64,000 nt of DNA from Candidatus Epulonipiscium sp. (GTDB lineage: Bacteria; Bacillota; Clostridia; Lachnospirales; Defluviitaleaceae), in assembly GCA_012518815.1 (NCBI GenBank), contig JAAYRK010000017.1, forward strand, positions 1-64,000. Reading direction: 5' to 3'. Positions 28,200 to 38,986 of this stretch are shown here, in pieces. The position numbers were made by a program, and so were the translations under genes. The notes beneath the pieces are model-generated. The model made no database searches and was not told the origin of the DNA. It saw only the letters and a list, made by a program, of their open reading frames with translations. Position 1 is the stretch's first letter. Each line of letters starts with the position of its first letter.

Positions 28200-29599
28200 T
28201 TTTCTTCCTCCTTATCAACTTTTATAGGATAATTTCCGTCAAAACAAGCAGTACAAAAACCACATTTAGCTCCAATAGGTGTTTTCTTAAGACCTTCAAT
28301 GGATAAAAAGGCAAGGCTGTCAGCACCTATTAACTTGGCTATTTCTTCTATGGAATAATGATTTGCAATTAGATTTTTCCTGTGTGGAGTATCAATTCCA
28401 AAATAACATGGGTAATACACAGGTGGAGAACTTATTCTAATATGAACTTCTTTGGCTCCTGCATCTTTTAGCATTTTAACAATTCTCTTACTAGTTGTTC
28501 CCCTTACTATAGAATCATCTATCATAATAATTCTTTTACCTTCAACTTGACTTTTAAAAGGATTTAATTTTAATCTTACGGCTTGCTCTCTCATTTCTTG
28601 ACTAGGTTGTATGAAAGTTCTTCCGATATATCTGTTTTTCATTAGCCCATCCCCATAGGGAATTCCACTTTCTCTTGCATAACCTATCGCAGCAGTAAGC
28701 CCAGAATCTGGTACCCCTATAACCAAATCTGCATCTACAGGTTGTTCTTTTGCAAGGATTTTACCAGCTTCTAATCTCGCCTCATATACATAGGCTCCGT
28801 CAATAATACTATCTGGTCTTGCAAAATAAACAAACTCAAAAATACACATTTTAGATTCTTTAGGTGCTTCAGTTTGTATGGATTTCATACCTTCTTCATT
28901 AGCAATTACAATTTCCCCAGGCTTTACATCTCTAATAAATTTTGCACCTACTGTTTCAAGAGCTGCTGTTTCAGAAGAAAAGATATAGGAATCATCTTTC
29001 TTTCCAATGCATAAAGGTCTCATACCTAATGGATCCCTAGCTGCAATTAATTTGTGAGGAGTCATAATTAAAAGAGAATAAGAGCCCTTAATTTGTTTCA
29101 TTACCTCAACCAATGACTCTTCTATACTGTGATGTTTAATTCTTTCACTTGAAAGAAGAGCTGCAATAACCTCTGCATCACTATAAGATTGAAATAAAAA
29201 TCCCCTTTCTTCCAAATCATTTCTTATTTTATTTGCATTTATCAAACTTCCATTATGAGCAAGTGCCATATGTCCCTTAGTATATTTTAGCACTAAAGGT
29301 TGGGCATTTTCTCTTTGACTTTCTCCAGATATAGTAGCTCTTACATGTCCAATTGACATTTTGCCATGTAAATGGCTAAGAATCACATCATCAAATACTT
29401 CCGATACCATTCCCATTTCTTTGTGATAAATAATAGTTCCGTTATCGTTAATAGCAATTCCTGCACTTTCTTGTCCCCGATGTTGTAATGCATATAATCC
29501 GAAATAAGTCATTTCTGCTGTATTCCAGTTATTACTGTTATAGATACCAAAGACACCACATTCATCATGAAACTTATCATCTACAAATTCCTGATGCAT
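28196..29599 (-). CDS. purF: Amidophosphoribosyltransferase with altered glutamine loop
   Basis: First committed purine step, PRPP plus glutamine to phosphoribosylamine. 467 residues of the B. subtilis type: a short propeptide ending at HDE before the catalytic Cys of [16 protein letters not shown] (oxyanion Asn), PRPP loop [13 protein letters not shown] (about 345), and cysteines for a [4Fe-4S] cluster ([21 protein letters not shown]). The glutamine loop, GHVRYxT in the family, is GHVRATISG here: Arg is kept but the Tyr is Ala (codon at 29336-29338). AAAGGAG precedes ATG. First gene after the guanine riboswitch. Confidence 0.96.
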   Translation of the reverse strand: MHQEFVDDKFHDECGVFGIYNSNNWNTAEMTYFGLYALQHRGQESAGIAINDNGTIIYHKEMGMVSEVFDDVILSHLHGKMSIGHVRATISGESQRENAQPLVLKYTKGHMALAHNGSLINANKIRNDLEERGFLFQSYSDAEVIAALLSSERIKHHSIEESLVEVMKQIKGSYSLLIMTPHKLIAARDPLGMRPLCIGKKDDSYIFSSETAALETVGAKFIRDVKPGEIVIANEEGMKSIQTEAPKESKMCIFEFVYFARPDSIIDGAYVYEARLEAGKILAKEQPVDADLVIGVPDSGLTAAIGYARESGIPYGDGLMKNRYIGRTFIQPSQEMREQAVRLKLNPFKSQVEGKRIIMIDDSIVRGTTSKRIVKMLKDAGAKEVHIRISSPPVYYPCYFGIDTPHRKNLIANHYSIEEIAKLIGADSLAFLSIEGLKKTPIGAKCGFCTACFDGNYPIKVDKEEEK

Positions 29600-29689
29600 A
29601 ATATAGCTCCTTTCAAAAAAATGAGTAGCTAGATTTCTTAATAAGATTTTTTACCTTATGCTCAAATTATCCATGATGTCTATTTTTTG

Positions 29690-29857
29690 TAAAAATAATT
29701 AAAAACAGATTCCATATGCATGAAATCTGTCCAAATTTATTCCTTTGAAATATTGTTGCCATCGAACATTTCTTTTAGACACTTCCACCCATAGTCAGGA
29801 AATTTACGGTTTCCTGGTAGAGACACTCAAACCATATTATTGAGTATATATGAGTAT
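29690..29857 (-). ncRNA. Guanine riboswitch with terminator, upstream of purF
   Basis: Read on minus, the aptamer spans 29857-29785: P1 ACTCATA / TATGGGT, P2 CTCAA...TTTGAG, and the conserved core GTCTCTACCAGG...CCGTAAAT...CTGACTATGGG. The C in GACTAT is the position that selects guanine over adenine. The expression platform is a terminator at 29705-29730 (ACAGATTTCAT / ATGGAATCTGT) with a long T run to 29690. Guanine or hypoxanthine binding should stop transcription before purF. Confidence 0.95.
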
Positions 29858-29873
29858 TAATTTGATATCTATA

Positions 29874-29902
29874 TTTGTACCATAGCTAATAATTGCTGTC
29901 AA
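29874..29902 (-). promoter_or_regulatory. Promoter for the riboswitch and purFMND
   Basis: Read on minus: TTGACA, 17-base spacer, TACAAA, ending about 17 bases before the aptamer. It shows that purFMND has a start separate from purK-purE. Confidence 0.8.
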
Positions 29903-29948
29903 TATCAATCGCGAATTTTATCTTAAATTATTGTAAAAACGTTCGGAT

Positions 29949-30467
29949 TTATTTTTTCATTTTTGATAAATATTCCTCTCCACCTATTTTTTCTAGCTCC
30001 TCAGCTTTTTCTTCAACCATATTTTTTAGACTTTCTTTATATTCTTCTACTTTTTTTCCAACTTCCAAATCAAAAGAGCCAATAATTTGAGCAGCCAATA
30101 TTCCTGCATTCTTTGCACCATTTATGGCAACAGTTGCTACAGGAATTCCTGGAGGCATTTGTACAATTGAATATAAAGAATCAACACCACTTAATGTAGA
30201 AGTCTTAACTGGAACACCTATAACTGGAACAGTAGTAATAGAAGCAACCATACCTGGAAGATGTGCTGCTCCTCCTGCTCCTGCAATTATTACTTTTAAG
30301 CCTTTTTCTTTTGCAGTTTTTGCATATTCATATAATCTTTGAGGTGTCCTGTGAGCAGATACAATAGTAAGCTCATATTTAATATTAAATTCATCTAAAA
30401 TTCTAGCTGCTTCAATCATAACTGGAAGATCAGAATCACTTCCCATAATTATTCCAACTTCAATCAT
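29949..30467 (-). CDS. purE: N5-carboxyaminoimidazole ribonucleotide mutase
   Basis: Class-I PurE, 172 residues. Motifs: [14 protein letters not shown] (residues 4-17), [13 protein letters not shown] (about 40), [13 protein letters not shown] (about 65) and the [14 protein letters not shown] loop. Works with PurK, which lies 14 bases upstream. The C-terminus carries an extra charged helix. The stop precedes the purF promoter and riboswitch. Confidence 0.97.
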   Translation of the reverse strand: MIEVGIIMGSDSDLPVMIEAARILDEFNIKYELTIVSAHRTPQRLYEYAKTAKEKGLKVIIAGAGGAAHLPGMVASITTVPVIGVPVKTSTLSGVDSLYSIVQMPPGIPVATVAINGAKNAGILAAQIIGSFDLEVGKKVEEYKESLKNMVEEKAEELEKIGGEEYLSKMKK

Positions 30468-30481
30468 GCTTCCAATCCTTT

Positions 30482-31651
30482 CTACTTATAGTTTGACGGA
30501 TATACTTTTACGAACTCTGCTGCTTTATCGGCTTTTTCTATTGCTTCTTCCAAAGTTTCTGCAACAGCTGTTATATGTCCCATTTTTCTTTTTGGGCTAG
30601 TTTTTTCCTTTCCGTAAATATGCAAAGAAACTCCATCTATACTTAATGCTTCCTTTACTCCACAAACTTCAGCTATACCTATTCCTTCTTCTTCTCCTAA
30701 GATGTTTCTCATAACGGTTGGATGAATAAGAGCAGTATCTCCTAAAGGAATACCAGTAATTGCTCGTATATGTTGTTCAAATTGAGAAGTCACACAACCT
30801 TCAATAGAATAATGTCCTGAATTATGAGGCCTTGGAGCAACTTCATTAACTAATAACTTTTTATCTTCTGTTACAAACATTTCAACACAAAACATGCCTA
30901 CCCCTTCAAAGACTTTCATAACCCTATTAGCCAAAGTCATACCCCGATTGGTTAGGGTTTTTGTTATTTGTGCAGGAACCATAGTCTTTATTAATATATT
31001 ATCTTTGTGTATATTTTCACCTACAGGATAAACTGCAATTTCGCCATCTATTCCCCTACAAGCCAAAACGGATATTTCTTTTGTGAAGTGAATATATTCC
31101 TCTGCCATTAATTCTTCTTTTTCTCCGCCAAGACTTTCAAAAGCAAATTGAATATCCTCAGGGCTATTAACAACCATATTTCCTTTTCCGTCATATCCCC
31201 CTGTGCAGCTTTTTAGTATAAAGGGATAACCAAATCTTTCACCTGCTTCTTTCATGTCATTTATATTTGAAACATAAATAAAATCAGGAACTGGTATTCT
31301 CTTTTTCTTTAATAATTCCTTTTGTTTATATTTATTTTGAATAATTTCAAGACTCTTAGGAGTAGGATATATTGTATGTCCCTTTTCTTCTAAATCCTTT
31401 AATACTTGAACTCCAATATGCTCAAATTCATATGTTATAACGTCTACTCTGTCAGCCAGTTTCCTAATAGCAACCTCATCATCAAAAGCTGCTACAATAT
31501 GCTCATCTGCTAAACTATGAGCAGGACAATTAAAAGTTGGATCAAGAATAACTGCATAAAAGCCCATTTTCTTAGCTTCAAGCAACATCATCTTTCCTAA
31601 TTGTCCACCACCAATAATTCCAATAGTTTGATTTAATAATACAAATGTCAT
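30482..31651 (-). CDS. purK: 5-(carboxyamino)imidazole ribonucleotide synthase
   Basis: ATP-grasp carboxylation of AIR, 389 residues. The start shows [13 protein letters not shown], then YEFEHI (about 75), [14 protein letters not shown] (about 147), [13 protein letters not shown] (about 185) and [14 protein letters not shown] (about 268). AGAGGTGG precedes ATG. First gene of purK-purE; the 61-base gap upstream shows no clear riboswitch, so this pair may be controlled differently from purF. Confidence 0.97.
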   Translation of the reverse strand: MTFVLLNQTIGIIGGGQLGKMMLLEAKKMGFYAVILDPTFNCPAHSLADEHIVAAFDDEVAIRKLADRVDVITYEFEHIGVQVLKDLEEKGHTIYPTPKSLEIIQNKYKQKELLKKKRIPVPDFIYVSNINDMKEAGERFGYPFILKSCTGGYDGKGNMVVNSPEDIQFAFESLGGEKEELMAEEYIHFTKEISVLACRGIDGEIAVYPVGENIHKDNILIKTMVPAQITKTLTNRGMTLANRVMKVFEGVGMFCVEMFVTEDKKLLVNEVAPRPHNSGHYSIEGCVTSQFEQHIRAITGIPLGDTALIHPTVMRNILGEEEGIGIAEVCGVKEALSIDGVSLHIYGKEKTSPKRKMGHITAVAETLEEAIEKADKAAEFVKVYPSNYK

Positions 31652-31712
31652 ATTTCCACCTCTATATATTAAAATGAATATTTAGTACCTATTTTATAAT
31701 ATTAAACAATTA

Positions 31713-32363
31713 TTATTCAAATACAAGCTTAAAAGCTTCAACAGTGTAATCAATTCTCTTAGTGCCAGAAGAAATTCCTATTATTTTTCCTGTCACATCA
31801 TATTCAAGTTCTTTAAAAATTTTAATGTCATCTGCTCTAATTCCATAAATATGACTTTCTTTTTGGCCATCTTCTAATACATATGTTACAATCTTGTCCT
31901 TGTTTTCCTCAATCACAGACGATAATTTATCTATTGTATCTATAGGCAAAAATGCTCCAATTTTCATTTGTTCTATATAATAATCTTCATTCAAACAGAT
32001 GATATCCAACTCTCCTACAGCAGAATAAGTTGCAAGTTTTTGAATACTTATATTAGTAGCTTCATTAGGTTCTTCTGTGTTAATAGGATAAAAATCAACT
32101 CTAACTGTTCTTCCTATATCTTCTTCCTTAACTATTTTTTCAGAAAACTTCTTTTCCCAATCCTCTTTTTTCTGATAATCTACAAATTCCCCACCCTGTA
32201 AAGAAAAAGTCATTAAAGGGATGTTTTTATCTGCTTCTAGAATACTTTGAAAGATATTGATTGAAAAAACTAAAATCACAATCCCAAAAATAATATGCCA
32301 TTTATAATAGTATATAATGTGTTCAATTTTTTCTTTAAATGTCATGTCTTTAAAAGCTGCCAA
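31713..32363 (-). CDS. Membrane-anchored protein of unknown function
   Basis: 216 residues from a TTG start at 32363, eight bases after GGAG. The N-terminus is basic and aromatic (KEKIEHIIYYYKWH), then one membrane segment (about residues 24-42, IIFGIVILVFSINIF), then an outer domain with no cysteines. The outer part has short stretches (GELDIICLNEDYYIEQM, GAFLPID) like solute-binding proteins. The KEKIxxIxYYYKWH pattern recurs in clostridial hypothetical proteins. The function is unknown. It lies just upstream of purK. Confidence 0.75.
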   Translation of the reverse strand: MAAFKDMTFKEKIEHIIYYYKWHIIFGIVILVFSINIFQSILEADKNIPLMTFSLQGGEFVDYQKKEDWEKKFSEKIVKEEDIGRTVRVDFYPINTEEPNEATNISIQKLATYSAVGELDIICLNEDYYIEQMKIGAFLPIDTIDKLSSVIEENKDKIVTYVLEDGQKESHIYGIRADDIKIFKELEYDVTGKIIGISSGTKRIDYTVEAFKLVFE

Positions 32364-32585
32364 AACTCATCACTCCATGTCAAATTTTAATGTACTTTAC
32401 CATTATAACAAATTTTTTATAAATAATTAAGATTATTGTATTATTTTAGCCATTATTATTTATATCATTTTTTATTTAAATATTCACTAATTATTTTATT
32501 TTAAGATTACTGTTTGACATAGAAAATCAATATCTAACGATAAAAAAGAATAATATCTTGTCCAATTAATTTCAGAAAAAAATAT

Positions 32586-32616
32586 GAAAAATCACATGTC
32601 CTTTTTGGCATGTGAC
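32586..32616 (-). terminator. Rho-independent terminator after the YwaF-like gene
   Basis: Stem TCACATG / CATGTGA with inner pairs and an A-rich loop, T run on minus; overlaps the stop codon. Confidence 0.85.
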
Positions 32617-33335
32617 TTTTTTAATTTTAATCTAATTTTAAATGGTAAATAAGCAATGCTAAATCCAACTAAAGCCACTAACTCTAAAGAAAATATATAC
32701 CAAGGCCAAGGGCCTAAAAAATCCATAATACTAGGAACCTTAGGCTTCTTGCAAATAAAAAGATAATTCCCTCCCGTCAAAATATTGACTATAGCAACAA
32801 AAAACATATACACATTACTTATTAACATACTTTTTAATATAGAAAATGCCCTAGGCTGATATCCATTAACAAAAGTCATAAACATAATTGCCATGACAAC
32901 AAGTCCATGACTGATAAAAAAATGATAAAATATAAAATGATGTGAATTATAGCCATTAAGTTCTGGTGTAATTATTGCTGACAAAACTCCGCAAATCGTC
33001 CAAAAATATAAAAACTCATATAAGAAATAAGACTTACTCAATAATAAGATAATAGATAATATAACCGCAGCTTCACATAGATGTAGAGGTAAGCCCTCTG
33101 AAAAAGACCATAAATTATTAACATAAAGCCATATATAATAAATTATTTTTACAAAAATTAAAATAAGTGCAAAGCTATATCTAAAATAAAGGTTAACTTT
33201 TTCTTTTTTTAATTTATTATTAAATAAATAAATCATGATACAGCAAAAAAATATTACCGAAATAGCATTAATATGGGCAGTTGAAAAAATTTCGAAAGGC
33301 TCTCCTGTATAGTTTTCTCCAAAAAATTTTTCCAT
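32592..33335 (-). CDS. YwaF-like integral membrane protein (TIGR02206 family)
   Basis: 247 residues with about six to seven hydrophobic segments. Family marks: HINAISVIFFCC near the start, GLPLHLCEAAVILS (about 80), HHFIFYHFFISHG (about 130; conserved histidines) and a GPWPWYIFSLE segment near the end. No biochemical role is established for bacterial members. Monocistronic, with its own terminator. Confidence 0.85.
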   Translation of the reverse strand: MEKFFGENYTGEPFEIFSTAHINAISVIFFCCIMIYLFNNKLKKEKVNLYFRYSFALILIFVKIIYYIWLYVNNLWSFSEGLPLHLCEAAVILSIILLLSKSYFLYEFLYFWTICGVLSAIITPELNGYNSHHFIFYHFFISHGLVVMAIMFMTFVNGYQPRAFSILKSMLISNVYMFFVAIVNILTGGNYLFICKKPKVPSIMDFLGPWPWYIFSLELVALVGFSIAYLPFKIRLKLKKSHAKKDM

Positions 33336-33428
33336 TTAATATTCTACTCCTAAAAAAGCTTTGTATTTTTAAATTATTATATGCTAATAATTATTTTTAT
33401 AGACATGGTATTCTAAGCATTTTTTTGC

Positions 33429-33463
33429 AAATAAATTAAGGATTACCAATAGGCAATCCTTAA
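33429..33463 (-). terminator. Terminator of the pyr operon
   Basis: Twelve-pair stem TTAAGGATTGCC / GGTAATCCTTAA (one G-U) with a TATT loop, followed by TTTATTT on minus, after pyrE. Confidence 0.8.
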
Positions 33464-33472
33464 TAAAAATTA

Positions 33473-34054
33473 TTATTTTATTTTTCGACTTCCAGGCTTT
33501 ATTAAAGCCATCTTTCCTTCTTTACAAATTGGACATTCTTCTGCTTCATAAGACACTACATCTACAGTTAAAGCTGCTCTAAGTTTTGTCCCAAAATCAA
33601 CTTTTCCATTGCTCCTATCTACTAAAACAGCTACTCCTGCCAATTCTCCACCTTGTTCTTTAACTATATCTATAACTTCCATGACAGAACCTCCAGTTGT
33701 AATAACATCTTCTGCTACAAGTACTCTAGTTCCTTTTGGAATAGTAAAGCCCCTTCTTAAGGTCATTTTTCCATCTTCTCTTTCTGCAAATAAGTTTTTA
33801 CATTTTAATTGTCTTGCTAATTCATAGGCTATAATAATTCCACCCATAGCAGGCCCTACAACCATATCTATATTGTCATCTTTAAATTCTTCTGCTAAAC
33901 CTTTTGCAATTTCTTCAGCATAATTTGGATATTGTAAAATTTTTGCACACTGCATATATTGATTACTGTGTCTTCCTGAAGTTAATTGAAAATGACCTTC
34001 AAGTAAAACTTCTGTTTCTTTAAAAATTTCTATAACTCGGTCTTTACTTAACAT
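33473..34054 (-). CDS. pyrE: Orotate phosphoribosyltransferase
   Basis: Converts orotate plus PRPP to OMP. 193 residues: HFQLTSGRHSNQYMQCAK (about residue 21), VVGPAMGGIIIAYELA (about 61), and the PRPP loop VLVAEDVITTGGSV (about 111). The CPIC segment near the C-terminus is common in the clostridial group. Last gene of the operon, 43 bases after pyrD. Confidence 0.96.
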   Translation of the reverse strand: MLSKDRVIEIFKETEVLLEGHFQLTSGRHSNQYMQCAKILQYPNYAEEIAKGLAEEFKDDNIDMVVGPAMGGIIIAYELARQLKCKNLFAEREDGKMTLRRGFTIPKGTRVLVAEDVITTGGSVMEVIDIVKEQGGELAGVAVLVDRSNGKVDFGTKLRAALTVDVVSYEAEECPICKEGKMALIKPGSRKIK

Positions 34055-34097
34055 CTATAATCCTCCATCATTATATATTATTCTTTATAAAAGCATA

Positions 34098-35012
34098 TTA
34101 AATAATAGCTCGAATTTCATCTAAAGACTTTATACCATAAAGTTTCATGTATTCTTTAATACCTTCTAGTACATCTATGCTTGCCCTTGGATTTCTAAAA
34201 TTAGCAGTGCCTACAGCTACTGCCTTAGCCCCAGCTAATAAAAATTCTATAGCATCTTCTCCTGTTGCTATACCTCCCATCCCAATTATGGGTACAGATA
34301 CTGCCTTAGCTACTTGATAAACCATTCTAAGAGCAACGGGCTTTATGGCTGGCCCAGAAAAGCCACCTACAACATTAGCAAGAATAGGTTTTCTTTTATG
34401 GATATCTATTGCCATTCCAAGCAAAGTATTAATAAGTGATATGGCATCTGCTCCCCCTTCTACTACTGCCCTTGCTATTTCTGTAATGTCCGTTACATTT
34501 GGACTTAATTTAACTATAAGGGGTTGTTTTGCGTAACGTTTTACTTCTTTGGTAACTTTATGTGCCATTTTTACATCAGTTCCAAAGGTTACTCCACCTT
34601 CTTTTACATTAGGACAAGAAATATTAAGCTCAATTAAATCAATATCTGCACTAGATAATCTTTCTACTACCTCGCAATATTCTGGTATAGACTTACCAGC
34701 AACATTTACTATAATTTTTGTGTCATATTGGCGAAGAAAAGGAATATCATTTTTTATAAATTCTTCTACACCAGGATTTTGCAAACCTACGCTATTTAAC
34801 ATACCACCATAGGTTTCTGCAATTCTTGGAGCAGGATTTCCTTTCCATGGAATACTGGACACTCCTTTTACTGTCACTGCTCCTAATTGATTAAGATCTA
34901 TAAATTCTCCATATTCCCTACCAGAGCCAAAAGTCCCAGAAGCTGTGGTGATGGGATTTTTTAATTCTACTCCTGCAATATCAACTTTAAGATTAAGATT
35001 TTCTTTATTCAT
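34098..35012 (-). CDS. pyrD: Dihydroorotate dehydrogenase, class 1B catalytic subunit
   Basis: FMN subunit that oxidises dihydroorotate using NAD through PyrK. 304 residues from ATG 35012 (GAGGTGG, 6 bases); the longer open frame has no site and lies in pyrK. Motifs: [11 protein letters not shown] (about 21), the catalytic Cys in [11 protein letters not shown] (about 131), [12 protein letters not shown] and [16 protein letters not shown] near the end. It overlaps pyrK by 8 bases. Confidence 0.97.
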   Translation of the reverse strand: MNKENLNLKVDIAGVELKNPITTASGTFGSGREYGEFIDLNQLGAVTVKGVSSIPWKGNPAPRIAETYGGMLNSVGLQNPGVEEFIKNDIPFLRQYDTKIIVNVAGKSIPEYCEVVERLSSADIDLIELNISCPNVKEGGVTFGTDVKMAHKVTKEVKRYAKQPLIVKLSPNVTDITEIARAVVEGGADAISLINTLLGMAIDIHKRKPILANVVGGFSGPAIKPVALRMVYQVAKAVSVPIIGMGGIATGEDAIEFLLAGAKAVAVGTANFRNPRASIDVLEGIKEYMKLYGIKSLDEIRAII

Positions 35013-35778
35013 CCCATACCACCTCATCACTCCAAAATACTGGACCGTCTTTGCAGACCTTTTTATGCTGCCAGTCCTGTTCATCTTTTTCTTTAACTTT
35101 ACATACACAGCCTACACAAGCCCCTATACCACATGCCATTCTTTCTTCTAAGGATACTTGCATAGGAATATTATTATTTTTTGCCCATCCTGCAACAGCT
35201 TTTAACATTGGTTTAGGGCCACAACTGTATATAATATCCCCAACTGCATTATTGTTTTTTAGAAGTTCTAAAACATTTCCCTTAAAGCCTTCCAAGCCGT
35301 CATCTGTAGCTATGTGAACCCTTGCTCCAATTTTTTCGAATTCTTCTATTAGCATAGCTTGACTTCTAAAGCCTAAATATACATCTACTTCACCTTTTAA
35401 ATGCTTGACAAGCTCTACTAATGGAGGAGTTCCTAAGCCTCCTCCTACAATTATATTTTTTCTTTTTGTCTCATCAATCATAAAGCCATTACCTAAAGGC
35501 CCTAATACTTCTATACTTTCTCCTCTTTTGATATTACCAAATTCCTCTGTCCCTTTTCCAACTACTCCATAAACAAGAACTATTCTGCCTTTTTCTTTAT
35601 CTATTTCACAAATACTTATAGGTCTTGGTAAAAGCCTTGACTCTGCCTTGCAATATAAGTTTACAAATTGGCCTGCCTTTGCTTTTTGGGCAATATCTTT
35701 TATATCTAAAGTCATACTGTATATGTTTGGCGATATTAATTTATTGTCAACTACAAGAGCATTTTTAATTTCCTTCAT
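35005..35778 (-). CDS. pyrK: Dihydroorotate dehydrogenase electron-transfer subunit
   Basis: FAD and [2Fe-2S] partner of PyrD, 257 residues. FAD-binding RPISI (about residue 53) and GVVGKGT, NAD-binding [13 protein letters not shown] (about 112), and a C-terminal cluster site [14 protein letters not shown] plus a later Cys in [10 protein letters not shown]. It overlaps carB by 14 bases and pyrD by 8 bases. AGGAGG precedes ATG. Confidence 0.97.
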   Translation of the reverse strand: MKEIKNALVVDNKLISPNIYSMTLDIKDIAQKAKAGQFVNLYCKAESRLLPRPISICEIDKEKGRIVLVYGVVGKGTEEFGNIKRGESIEVLGPLGNGFMIDETKRKNIIVGGGLGTPPLVELVKHLKGEVDVYLGFRSQAMLIEEFEKIGARVHIATDDGLEGFKGNVLELLKNNNAVGDIIYSCGPKPMLKAVAGWAKNNNIPMQVSLEERMACGIGACVGCVCKVKEKDEQDWQHKKVCKDGPVFWSDEVVWDE

Positions 35779-38700
35779 GACTTCCTCCTAAGTTATATAC
35801 ATCAATATCTTTAAAATCAATCTTAGAATCCATAACCATAAGCAGAGCCTTAACAGTATCTAAAGAAGTAAACAAATCAACAGAAGCTTCAATGGCTGCT
35901 CTTCTTATTCTAAATCCATCTCTTTTAGAATCATTACCTTTAGTTGGCGTATTAATAACTATATCAATCATACCGCTTCTTATAATATCTAATATATTAG
36001 GAACTCCTTCACTAATCTTTTTAACTTCAGAAACTGGAATATTTTCTTTTTCTAATAATTTTGCTGTTCCTTCTGTTGCTACAAAGCGGTATCCGTATTC
36101 TACAAAAGCCTTCGCTATAGGTAAAAATTCTTTTTGGTCATAGGGTTTAATAGTTGCAAGAATGGTACCATTTCCTTTAGGAATTTTCCCACCTGCTGCT
36201 AAAAAGCCCTTATATAAAGCTTCATTAAGAGTTCTGCCAACTCCTAGAACTTCTCCTGTAGAACGCATTTCTGGACCTAAGCTCACCTCTACCCTTGGAA
36301 GCTTTTCTGTTGAAAATATAGGAACTTTAACTGCTATTAATTCTGCTTCCTTATAAATATCTGTACCATAACCCAAGTCTCTTAAATTTTCTCCTAACAT
36401 TACCCTTGTTGCAATATCAATAACTGGCACTCCTGTTACCTTACTAATATATGGCACTGTACGGCTTGAACGAGGATTAACTTCTATTATATATAATTCA
36501 TTTTCAAATTCAATAAACTGAATATTTACCATCCCTATAACATTTAAAGCAAGGGAAACTCTTTTGGTATAATCTAATATTTTTTCTTTTATCTCTTGTG
36601 ATACATTTTGACTTGGATAGATAGTAATACTGTCACCTGAATGTACTCCAGCCCTTTCTAGATGCTCCATGATACCAGGTATTAATATATCCTTACCATC
36701 ACAAATTGCATCAACTTCAATTTCTCGTCCAATTAAGTATCTATCAATTAATACGGGATTTTTTGAATCTCTTTCAAAAGCCTCTCCTAAATACTGTTTT
36801 AATTCTTCCTCATGATAGGTTATTTCCATCCCTTGCCCCCCCAAAACATATGAAGGACGAACCAGTACAGGATAACCTAAATTTTCAGCTTCTTTTAAAC
36901 CTTCTTCAAGGCTCCATACTGCCTTACCTTTTGGTCTTTTAATGCCTAGTTCTTCTAATAGAGCATCAAATTTTTCTCTATCTTCTGCTGCGTCAATTTG
37001 TTCAGGTTTTGTTCCATAAATGGGTATATTCATTTCTCTAAAAAATTTTGCTAGTTTAATTGCAGTTTGTCCTCCAAATTGAAGAACAACACCGTCAGGT
37101 TTTTCTTTTTCTACTATATTTAAAACATCTTCTTCTGTTAAAGGTTCAAAATATAATTTATCCGATATATTAAAGTCTGTACTTACTGTTTCAGGATTAT
37201 TGTTTACAATAATTGTTTCTAATCCTGCTTTCTTTAAGGATAGTACACTGTGAACAGAACAATAGTCAAATTCAATTCCTTGTCCAATTCTAATAGGTCC
37301 AGAACCAATTACCATTACTTTTTTCTTATTGGATACTTCCACTTCATCATATTCATCATAAGTTGAATAATAATAGGGTGATTCTGCATTAAACTCACCT
37401 GCACAGGTATCTACCATTTTATAAACAGGATTAATACCCCATTCTTCCCTTAACTTATAGATTAACTGAGGACTAACCCCCATAAAATCTGCAATACCTT
37501 TATCTGAAAAACCTTTTTTCTTAAGCATATAAAGATAATCTCTAGTTAAATCTTCAATCCTCATTTGCTTTAAGTTTTCTTCTTGCTCAACAATCCACTT
37601 GATTTTTTCCACAAAAAAGGGATCTATCCCAGTAATTTTACACACTTTTTCCACACGATAGCTTCTTCTTATCATTTCTGCTAAATCAAAAATTCTTTCA
37701 TCATCAGGAACTTGAACCCTTTGCTTTAATTCATCTAAATTTCTTTTTGAAGATGATTTTTTATTTAAAGAATACTGACCTATTTCCAAGGAACGAATTC
37801 CTTTTAAAAGGGCAGCTTCAAAATTATTTCCTATAGCCATTACTTCCCCTGTTGCCATCATTTTAGTTCCAAGAGAACGTTTAGCACCATGGAATTTATC
37901 AAAAGGCCACTTTGGTATTTTTATAACAACATAGTCCAGGGTAGGTTCAGAACAAGCATAAGTCTTGCCTGTTACAGTATTTTTAATCTCATCTAATCTA
38001 TATCCTAAAGCAATTTTTGTTGCTACCTTTGCAATTGGATAACCTGTAGCTTTTGAAGCAAGGGCAGAAGAACGGCTAACTCTAGGATTAATTTCTATAA
38101 CTGCATATTCAAAGCTTTCGGGATTAAGGGCAAATTGTACATTACAGCCACCCTTAATTCCAACTGCATCAATAATATCTAGGGCCGCATCCCTTAACAT
38201 TTTATTTTCTTTATCTGATAATGTTTGACTTGGAGCAACTACTATACTATCACCTGTATGTACTCCTACAGGATCGATATTTTCCATATTACATACAACG
38301 ATACTATTACCATCTTCATCTCTAATAACTTCATACTCTATTTCTTTCCAGCCTTTAATACTTCTTTCAAGAAGTACTTGGCCTACTCGGCTTAAATGTA
38401 AGCCATGACCTAATATTTCTTTTAATTCCTCTAAATTATTGGCTATTCCCCCTCCTGTACCCCCCAAGGTATAAGCAGGACGAACAATTAAAGGGTATCC
38501 TATTTTATCAGCAAATTTTATCCCGTCTTCTATATTGGTGACAATTTCACTTTCAACTAAGGGTTGACCAATTCTTTCCATTAAGTTCTTAAAACCTTCT
38601 CTGTCTTCCCCTTCTTTTATAGATTCTATAGAGGTTCCAATAATTTTAACCCCATATTTATCAAGGATTCCTTTATCATAAAGTTCTACAGCCAGGTTTA

Positions 38701-38986
38701 ATCCTGTCTGACCTCCCATCCCTGCCAACAAGCTGTCTGGCCTTTCTTTTTGGATAATCCTTTCAATGACTTCAGTAGTTAAAGGCTCTATATAAATACT
38801 ATCTGCAATTTCTTTGTCTGTCATAATAGTTGCAGGATTACTATTAATCAGTACAACTTCCACTCCTTCTTCTCTTAAAGCCTGACAAGCTTGAGTTCCG
38901 GAGTAATCAAATTCTGCCGCCTGGCCTATTACAATAGGACCGGAACCGATTACCATTACTTTTTTTATGCTTTTATCCCTTGGCAT
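35765..38986 (-). CDS. carB: Carbamoyl-phosphate synthase large subunit
   Basis: Makes carbamoyl phosphate from bicarbonate, two ATP and ammonia. The 1073-residue chain has two homologous ATP-grasp halves ([17 protein letters not shown] at the start and [17 protein letters not shown] at about 563), an oligomerisation part between, and an allosteric MGS-like domain at the end (about 935-1060). ATP sites look intact ([32 protein letters not shown]). Its usual ammonia source, CarA, lacks a glutaminase triad here. It overlaps carA by 22 bases. Confidence 0.97.
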   Translation of the reverse strand: MPRDKSIKKVMVIGSGPIVIGQAAEFDYSGTQACQALREEGVEVVLINSNPATIMTDKEIADSIYIEPLTTEVIERIIQKERPDSLLAGMGGQTGLNLAVELYDKGILDKYGVKIIGTSIESIKEGEDREGFKNLMERIGQPLVESEIVTNIEDGIKFADKIGYPLIVRPAYTLGGTGGGIANNLEELKEILGHGLHLSRVGQVLLERSIKGWKEIEYEVIRDEDGNSIVVCNMENIDPVGVHTGDSIVVAPSQTLSDKENKMLRDAALDIIDAVGIKGGCNVQFALNPESFEYAVIEINPRVSRSSALASKATGYPIAKVATKIALGYRLDEIKNTVTGKTYACSEPTLDYVVIKIPKWPFDKFHGAKRSLGTKMMATGEVMAIGNNFEAALLKGIRSLEIGQYSLNKKSSSKRNLDELKQRVQVPDDERIFDLAEMIRRSYRVEKVCKITGIDPFFVEKIKWIVEQEENLKQMRIEDLTRDYLYMLKKKGFSDKGIADFMGVSPQLIYKLREEWGINPVYKMVDTCAGEFNAESPYYYSTYDEYDEVEVSNKKKVMVIGSGPIRIGQGIEFDYCSVHSVLSLKKAGLETIIVNNNPETVSTDFNISDKLYFEPLTEEDVLNIVEKEKPDGVVLQFGGQTAIKLAKFFREMNIPIYGTKPEQIDAAEDREKFDALLEELGIKRPKGKAVWSLEEGLKEAENLGYPVLVRPSYVLGGQGMEITYHEEELKQYLGEAFERDSKNPVLIDRYLIGREIEVDAICDGKDILIPGIMEHLERAGVHSGDSITIYPSQNVSQEIKEKILDYTKRVSLALNVIGMVNIQFIEFENELYIIEVNPRSSRTVPYISKVTGVPVIDIATRVMLGENLRDLGYGTDIYKEAELIAVKVPIFSTEKLPRVEVSLGPEMRSTGEVLGVGRTLNEALYKGFLAAGGKIPKGNGTILATIKPYDQKEFLPIAKAFVEYGYRFVATEGTAKLLEKENIPVSEVKKISEGVPNILDIIRSGMIDIVINTPTKGNDSKRDGFRIRRAAIEASVDLFTSLDTVKALLMVMDSKIDFKDIDVYNLGGSHEGN

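Noticed and set aside
29785-29857. Purine aptamer as an adenine sensor
   Set aside because: The discriminating position is C (GACTAT), which pairs with guanine; adenine aptamers have T there.
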